A stretch of 12,082 bases of DNA from an uncultured Burkholderiaceae bacterium (GTDB lineage: Bacteria > Pseudomonadota > Gammaproteobacteria > Burkholderiales > Burkholderiaceae_C). The notes beneath the pieces were generated by a model, which was not told the DNA's origin, ran no database searches, and worked only from the letters and a program-made list of their open reading frames with translations. Numbering within the stretch: position 1 is the stretch's first letter; each line of letters begins with the position of its first letter. Both the position numbers and the translations under genes were made by a program. This document shows positions 8,410-12,082 of the stretch, piece after piece. The DNA lies in the NCBI GenBank assembly GCA_938022295.1, contig CALIDR010000212.1, positions 1-12,082 of the forward strand, read 5' to 3'.

Positions 8410-8440
8410 CCGCCCCCAGCCCACGACGCCGGAGACCGCC

Positions 8441-9982
8441 ATGACCGACAAGCTGATCATCTTCGACACCACGTTGCGCGACGGCGAGCAGTCGCCCGGC
8501 GCCTCGATGACGCGCGAGGAGAAGCTGCGCATCGCGCGCCAGCTCGAGCGGCTGCGCGTGGACGTCATCGAGGCCGGCTTCGCGGCGTCGAGCAACGGCG
8601 ACTTCGAGGCCGTCAAGGCGATCGCCGACCACGTCAAGGACTCGACGGTGTGTTCGCTCGCGCGCGCCAACGACCGCGACATCGCGCGTGCCGCCGAGGC
8701 GCTGAAGGGCGCGCCGCGCGCGCGCATCCACACCTTCATCGCCACCAGCGAGCTGCACATGGCCAAGAAGCTGCGCATGACGCGCGAGCAGGTGCTCGAG
8801 CAGGCGAAGCTCGCGGTGCGCTTCGCGCGCAACCTGTGCGACGACGTCGAGTTCTCGCCCGAGGACGGCTACCGCAGCGACCCCGACTTCCTGTGCCAGG
8901 TGCTCGAGGCCGTGATCGCCGAGGGCGCGGGCACGATCAACATTCCCGACACGGTCGGCTACGCGGTGCCCGAGCTGTACGGCCACTTCATCCGCCAGCT
9001 GCGCGAGCGCATCCCGAACTCGGGCAAGGCGATCTGGAGCGTGCACTGCCACAACGACCTCGGGATGGCGGTCGCGAACTCGCTGGCCGGTGTCAAGATC
9101 GGCGGCGCGCGCCAGGTCGAGTGCACGATCAATGGCCTCGGCGAGCGCGCGGGCAACTGCTCGCTCGAGGAAGTCGTGATGGCGGTGAAGACGCGGCGCG
9201 ACTACTACGGGCTCGACGTCGGCATCGACACGACGCAGATCGTGCCCGCCTCGCGCATGGTCAGCCAGACGACCGGCTTCGTCGTGCAGCCGAACAAGGC
9301 GGTGGTCGGCGCCAACGCGTTCGCCCACGCGAGCGGCATCCACCAGGACGGCGTGCTCAAGGCGCGCGACACCTACGAGATCATGCGTGCCGAGGACGTC
9401 GGCTGGGCGGCCAACAAGATCGTGCTCGGCAAGCTGTCCGGGCGCAACGCGTTCAAGCAGCGGCTGCAGGACCTCGGCATCGAGCTCGAGTCGGAGGCCG
9501 AGATCAACGCCGCGTTCGCGCGCTTCAAGGACCTGGCCGACCGCAAGAGCGAGATCTTCGACGAGGACATCATCGCCCTCGTCGGCGACGAATCCGTCAC
9601 CGCCGAGCAGGAGCACTACCGGCTGCTCGCGCTCGCGCAGCACTCCGAGACCGGCGAGCGCCCGCACGCGAGCGTCACCTTCGCGATCGGCGGCCAGGAG
9701 TTCCACGCGGAGAGCCACGGCAACGGGCCCGTCGACGCGAGCCTGAAGGCGATCGAGTCGAAGGTGAAATCCGGCGCCGAACTGCTGCTCTATTCGGTCA
9801 ATGCGATCACCAGCGGGTCCACAGAATCGCAGGGCGAAGTGACGGTGCGCCTGCAGCACGGCGGGCGCGTCGTCAACGGCGTCGGTGCCGATCCGGACAT
9901 CGTCGTGGCCTCGGCCAAGGCGTACCTGGCGGCGCTGAACAAGCTGCACAGCAAGACCGAACGCGTGGCCGCTCAGGGCTGA
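8441..9982 (+). CDS. leuA: 2-isopropylmalate synthase
   Basis: A 513-residue enzyme condensing acetyl-CoA with 2-ketoisovalerate to 2-isopropylmalate, the committed step of leucine synthesis. The TIM-barrel HMGL-like domain (about 4-270) starts with IFDTTLRDGEQSPGASM, including catalytic Arg13 and metal ligand Asp14. It contains the divalent-metal motif HCH at 202-204 and GERAGNCSLEEV at 235-246 with Asn239. A middle linker segment carries ANAFAHASGIHQDGVLK. The C-terminal LeuA dimer/allosteric domain spans about 365-505 and is the expected site of leucine feedback inhibition. Length is typical of the 510-520 residue bacterial LeuA1 form. ATG 8441 is preceded by GGAGA at 8431-8435; an upstream TTG at 8402 sits in the terminator T-tract and is rejected. 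Expression is probably under leader-peptide attenuation. Confidence 0.97.
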   Translation: MTDKLIIFDTTLRDGEQSPGASMTREEKLRIARQLERLRVDVIEAGFAASSNGDFEAVKAIADHVKDSTVCSLARANDRDIARAAEALKGAPRARIHTFIATSELHMAKKLRMTREQVLEQAKLAVRFARNLCDDVEFSPEDGYRSDPDFLCQVLEAVIAEGAGTINIPDTVGYAVPELYGHFIRQLRERIPNSGKAIWSVHCHNDLGMAVANSLAGVKIGGARQVECTINGLGERAGNCSLEEVVMAVKTRRDYYGLDVGIDTTQIVPASRMVSQTTGFVVQPNKAVVGANAFAHASGIHQDGVLKARDTYEIMRAEDVGWAANKIVLGKLSGRNAFKQRLQDLGIELESEAEINAAFARFKDLADRKSEIFDEDIIALVGDESVTAEQEHYRLLALAQHSETGERPHASVTFAIGGQEFHAESHGNGPVDASLKAIESKVKSGAELLLYSVNAITSGSTESQGEVTVRLQHGGRVVNGVGADPDIVVASAKAYLAALNKLHSKTERVAAQG

Positions 9983-9993
9983 GCGCCGCGGGC

Positions 9994-10015
9994 CGCCGGG
10001 GCACCGCCCCCGGCG
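9994..10015 (+). other. Strong GC hairpin after leuA
   Basis: CGCCGGGG at 9994-10001 pairs over 8 bp with CCCCGGCG at 10008-10015 around a six-base loop, 12 bases after the leuA stop. No T-tract follows. It may protect the 3' end or aid termination together with the terminator further downstream. Confidence 0.45.
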
Positions 10016-10050
10016 TCGCCGGGCGGCTCCCGGCCCCACTTGAGGAAAAT

Positions 10051-10084
10051 CACGCAAGTTGCTGATCTTGCGTGCGTTTTCTGT
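10051..10084 (+). terminator. Intrinsic terminator of leuA
   Basis: CACGCAAG at 10051-10058 pairs perfectly with CTTGCGTG at 10067-10074 around an eight-base loop, followed by CGTTTTCTGT. An A-rich run (GAAAAT) precedes the 5' arm, so weak action on the other strand is possible. It is the best terminator candidate for the leuA transcript. Confidence 0.72.
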
Positions 10085-10096
10085 TGGCCCTACACT
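10068..10096 (+). promoter_or_regulatory. Promoter of the PbpG-type gene, overlapping the leuA terminator
   Basis: TTGCGT at 10068-10073 (-35) and TACACT at 10091-10096 (-10) are separated by exactly 17 bases. The -35 lies inside the 3' arm of the leuA terminator. The predicted start at about 10103 gives a leader of about 27 nt before the GTG at 10130. Confidence 0.55.
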
Positions 10097-10129
10097 CGTC
10101 GCCGACGGTCGACGGGGCGAGGAGAGGTG

Positions 10130-11170
10130 GTGACACACGGGGTGCGGAAGGGCATGCGATCGTGGGCGGTGGGCGCGACGTTGGCCGTGGCCGCCGTCGT
10201 CGCCTGGGCACCTGCCGCGGCGGCCACGCCGGCCAAGTCGAAGCCGTCGGCGGCCAAGCCGGCGCCGCAGAAGACGACGAAGCCCTCGGCGAGCAGCCAG
10301 AAGACGGTTCGCAAGTCGAAGGCCGCCCCACCGCGCGCGGTCGCCCACGTGCCGCCGCGGCCGTCGTACGGGCAGGTGTTCGGCCTGCACGACACGCCCG
10401 ACCCGCTGGAGCTGAAGTCGAGCGTCGCGCTCGTCGTCGACCAAGACACCGACGAGGTCCTGTTCAGCAAGAACCCGCAGGCGGTGCTGCCGATCGCCTC
10501 GATCACGAAGCTGATGACGGCGCTCGTCGTCACCGAGGCCGGCCAGCCGCTGGACGAGGTGCTGACGATCACGCAGGCCGACGTCGACACCGAGAAGGGC
10601 ACCGGCTCGCGGCTCGCGCTCGGCGCGCGGCTGACGCGCGGCGAGATGCTGCACCTGGCGCTGATGTCGTCCGAGAACCGTGCCGCCAACGCGCTCGGCC
10701 GCCACTACCCGGGCGGGCTGCCGGCTTTCGTCGCCGCGATGAACGCCAAGGCGCGCGCACTCGGCATGCACGACACGCGCTACGTCGAGCCCACCGGGCT
10801 GTCGAGCCGCAATCAGTCCAGCGCCAAGGACCTCGCGCTGCTCGTCAAGGCGGCCTACGCGCACGACCTGATCCGCGAGCTGTCGACGTCGCCCGAGAAG
10901 CACGTCGCGGTCGGCCCGCGCGAGCTGCAGTTCCGCAACTCCAACGGCCTCGTGTTCAGCCCGCAGTGGTCGATCGGGCTGCAGAAGACGGGCTACATCG
11001 CCGAGGCCGGGCGCTGCGTCGTGATGCAGGCCGAGCTCGCCGGCCGCAAGCTCATCATGGTGCTGCTCGATTCGGCCGGGCGCTATTCGCGCATCGCCGA
11101 TGCCGAACGGCTGCGCCAGTGGCTGACCGGCGACGACACGCCGGCCACGTTCGCGCTGCCCGGCTCCTGA
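10130..11170 (+). CDS. pbpG: Secreted D-alanyl-D-alanine endopeptidase/carboxypeptidase (PbpG/DacA type, peptidase S11)
   Basis: A 346-residue low-molecular-weight penicillin-binding protein predicted to cleave D-Ala-meso-DAP cross-links or terminal D-Ala of peptidoglycan in the periplasm. Residues 1-33 form a signal peptide (basic start, core WAVGATLAVAAVVAWAPAAA). Residues about 34-80 form a Lys/Pro/Ala/Ser-rich, positively charged linker. The S11 catalytic domain then has SxxK at Ser124-Lys127 (SITKLM), SxN at 181-183 (SEN in MSSENRAANALG), and KTG at 286-288. It lacks an obvious C-terminal DacA domain and amphipathic anchor, which favours PbpG (PBP7) over DacA. GTG 10130 is chosen because AGGAG lies five bases upstream; ATG 10154 is a possible alternative and still leaves a signal peptide. 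It has its own promoter and converges with the IclR gene. Confidence 0.92.
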   Translation: MTHGVRKGMRSWAVGATLAVAAVVAWAPAAAATPAKSKPSAAKPAPQKTTKPSASSQKTVRKSKAAPPRAVAHVPPRPSYGQVFGLHDTPDPLELKSSVALVVDQDTDEVLFSKNPQAVLPIASITKLMTALVVTEAGQPLDEVLTITQADVDTEKGTGSRLALGARLTRGEMLHLALMSSENRAANALGRHYPGGLPAFVAAMNAKARALGMHDTRYVEPTGLSSRNQSSAKDLALLVKAAYAHDLIRELSTSPEKHVAVGPRELQFRNSNGLVFSPQWSIGLQKTGYIAEAGRCVVMQAELAGRKLIMVLLDSAGRYSRIADAERLRQWLTGDDTPATFALPGS

Positions 11171-11182
11171 GCCGGCGCGCCG

Positions 11183-11974
11183 TCAGCGCCGCGGCGGCGG
11201 CGCGGTGCCGGGCCGGTGGCCGAGCTCGGCCGAGATCTGGGCGGCGGTCGCCTTGACCTTGTCGAGCCACGCCTCCTCGAGGCGGTCCGCGGGCGCCGAC
11301 ACCGACAGCCCCGCGACGAGCTTGTGCTGATCGTCGAAGATGCCGGCGGCCATGCAGCGCACGCCGAGCTCTAGCTCCTCGTCGTCGCGCGCCACGTTGT
11401 GGGCGCGCACCTGCGCGAGCTCGCGCTCCAGGCGCGCGAGGTCGGTGATGCTGTTGCGCGTGTGGCCGGCCAGGCCGGTGCGCGTCGCGTAGGCGCGCAC
11501 GCGCGCCGGGTCGTCGTAGGCGAGGAACAGCTTGCCGACCGACGTCAGGTGCAGCGGCGCGCGCCCGCCGACGGCGCGCACGACCTGCATCCCCGAGCGC
11601 TCGCTGTAGGTGCGCTCGATGTAGACGATCTCGTCGCCCTGCCGCACCGACAGGTTCACCGGCTGGTGCGTCAGCTTGTGCAGCTCGCGCATCGGCGCCA
11701 GCGCCGCCTCGCGCACGTCCAGCCTCGCCTTCACGAGGTTGCCGAGCTCGAGCAGGCGCATGCCCAGCCGGTAGCTGCCGGCCTCGGGGCGGTCGACGAA
11801 GCGCCCGGCGGCGAGGTCGTTGAGAATGCGGTGCGCGGTCGACGGGTGCAGCCCGGTGCGCTCGCTGATCTCCTTCAGCGACACCGGGTCGTTGTGCGAC
11901 GCCAGCACGTCGAGCAGCGCGAACGTGCGTTCGAGCACCTGGATCGTCGGCGCCTGACCTTCCTTTCGCTTCAT
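11183..11974 (-). CDS. IclR family transcriptional regulator
   Basis: A 263-residue DNA-binding regulator. The N-terminal winged helix-turn-helix spans about 10-72 (IQVLERTFALLDVLASHN, then VSLKEISERTGLHPSTAHRILNDL as the recognition unit, and the wing YRLGMRLLELG). The IclR effector-binding domain spans about 85-255, with SVRQGDEIVYIERT, GRAPLHLTSVGKLFLAY, and the characteristic ELELGVRCMAAGIFD followed by VAGLSVSAPADRL. The ligand and targets cannot be read from the sequence; family members commonly control aromatic or carboxylic-acid catabolism and often an adjacent divergent gene. The gene stops 12 bases from the convergent PbpG-type gene. Its ATG has no Shine-Dalgarno and lies six bases after a CACAAT -10, so the mRNA is probably leaderless. 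An inverted repeat upstream of the -10 suggests autoregulation. Confidence 0.94.
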   Translation of the reverse strand: MKRKEGQAPTIQVLERTFALLDVLASHNDPVSLKEISERTGLHPSTAHRILNDLAAGRFVDRPEAGSYRLGMRLLELGNLVKARLDVREAALAPMRELHKLTHQPVNLSVRQGDEIVYIERTYSERSGMQVVRAVGGRAPLHLTSVGKLFLAYDDPARVRAYATRTGLAGHTRNSITDLARLERELAQVRAHNVARDDEELELGVRCMAAGIFDDQHKLVAGLSVSAPADRLEEAWLDKVKATAAQISAELGHRPGTAPPPRR

Positions 11975-11980
11975 CGGGCC

Positions 11981-11986
11981 ATTGTG
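11981..11986 (-). promoter_or_regulatory. Probable -10 element of the IclR gene
   Basis: On the minus strand this reads CACAAT, 4 of 6 to TATAAT with the conserved A and final T. It ends six bases before the ATG, which places the predicted start on the ATG. No consensus -35 is visible; its place is taken by the inverted repeat at 11991-12017. Confidence 0.45.
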
Positions 11987-11990
11987 CGGG

Positions 11991-12017
11991 TTTTCGCCGA
12001 TTTTTGCATGGCGAAAA
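11991..12017. promoter_or_regulatory. Inverted repeat, candidate IclR operator
   Basis: TTTTCGCC at 11991-11998 and GGCGAAAA at 12010-12017 are perfect complements separated by 11 bases. The repeat starts five bases upstream of the IclR-gene -10 and covers its spacer and -35 position. It is notably A/T-rich for this DNA. Placement fits a dimeric regulator controlling its own gene and perhaps a divergent one beyond the window edge. Confidence 0.5.
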
Positions 12018-12082
12018 GTGGAGTTGCCTCCCGGAATGCGGCCTGACGACGGCTTGCCGGCCCAGCGGCGGCCGATCGGCCG

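Noticed and set aside
8402..8440. Upstream TTG start adding 13 residues to LeuA
   Set aside because: It falls in the T-tract of the attenuator hairpin and has no ribosome site; ATG 8441 has GGAGA upstream and begins the family-like sequence.
11171..11182. Palindrome CGGCGCGCCG between the convergent PbpG-type and IclR genes as a terminator
   Set aside because: It is a fully self-complementary 10-mer with no loop and no T-tract, so it cannot form a normal terminator hairpin; it is likely chance in GC-rich DNA.
11399..12046. A 215-codon plus-strand frame opposite the IclR gene
   Set aside because: Antisense shadow of the IclR coding sequence, rich in Arg, His and Val, with no domain.
12018..12082. 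Possible start of a divergent gene at the right edge
   Set aside because: No start codon with a convincing ribosome site or coding pattern is visible in the last 65 bases.

Overview
The window reads as ordinary chromosome of a GC-rich betaproteobacterium, most likely of the order Burkholderiales (Rubrivivax/Leptothrix/Ideonella-like lineages). The reasons are the strong G/C third-position bias, the side-by-side order ilvB-ilvN-ilvC, pssA, leuA, and a sigma factor followed by DUF3619, DUF3106 and RDD genes, a set I associate mainly with that order. Species cannot be fixed from the sequence alone. No mobile element, CRISPR array, rRNA or tRNA was seen.

Region 1 (22-2329, minus strand) is a compact, apparently co-transcribed operon: an ECF-like sigma factor (TTG start), a DUF3619 single-pass membrane protein, a DUF3106 exported helical protein and an RDD-family membrane protein. 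Two of the three junctions are 4-base ATGA overlaps. The layout resembles a sigma/anti-sigma/periplasmic-sensor cassette, but that role is inference.

Region 2 (2423-6086, plus strand), divergent from region 1, is the branched-chain amino-acid operon ilvB-ilvN-ilvC. It starts from an extended -10 promoter and carries a leader of about 145 nt. Region 3 (6123-7331, minus strand) is a membrane-bound diguanylate cyclase with an intact GGEEF active site and RxxD inhibitory site; it converges on ilvC and diverges from pssA.

Region 4 (7403-9982, plus strand) carries pssA (phosphatidylserine synthase) and leuA (2-isopropylmalate synthase). The 186-base gap between them holds what looks like a complete transcription-attenuation leader: an extended -10 promoter, a 17-residue Leu-rich leader peptide, and a 10-bp hairpin with a T-tract just before the leuA ribosome binding site. 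LeuA uses 2-ketoisovalerate, which derives from the IlvBN/IlvC products (through dihydroxyacid dehydratase, not in this window), so the ilv and leu units are metabolically linked.

Region 5 (10051-12017) has an intrinsic terminator whose 3' arm overlaps the promoter of a secreted D-Ala-D-Ala endopeptidase/carboxypeptidase (PbpG type), then a convergent IclR-family regulator. The regulator's promoter contains an 8-bp inverted repeat that is a good operator candidate. I see nothing I can call in the last 65 bases; a gene divergent from the regulator may start beyond the edge.

A recurring detail is that three promoter-like -10 hexamers (pssA, the leuA leader peptide and the IclR gene) end exactly 6 nt before the ATG, with no Shine-Dalgarno sequence, which suggests leaderless transcripts.
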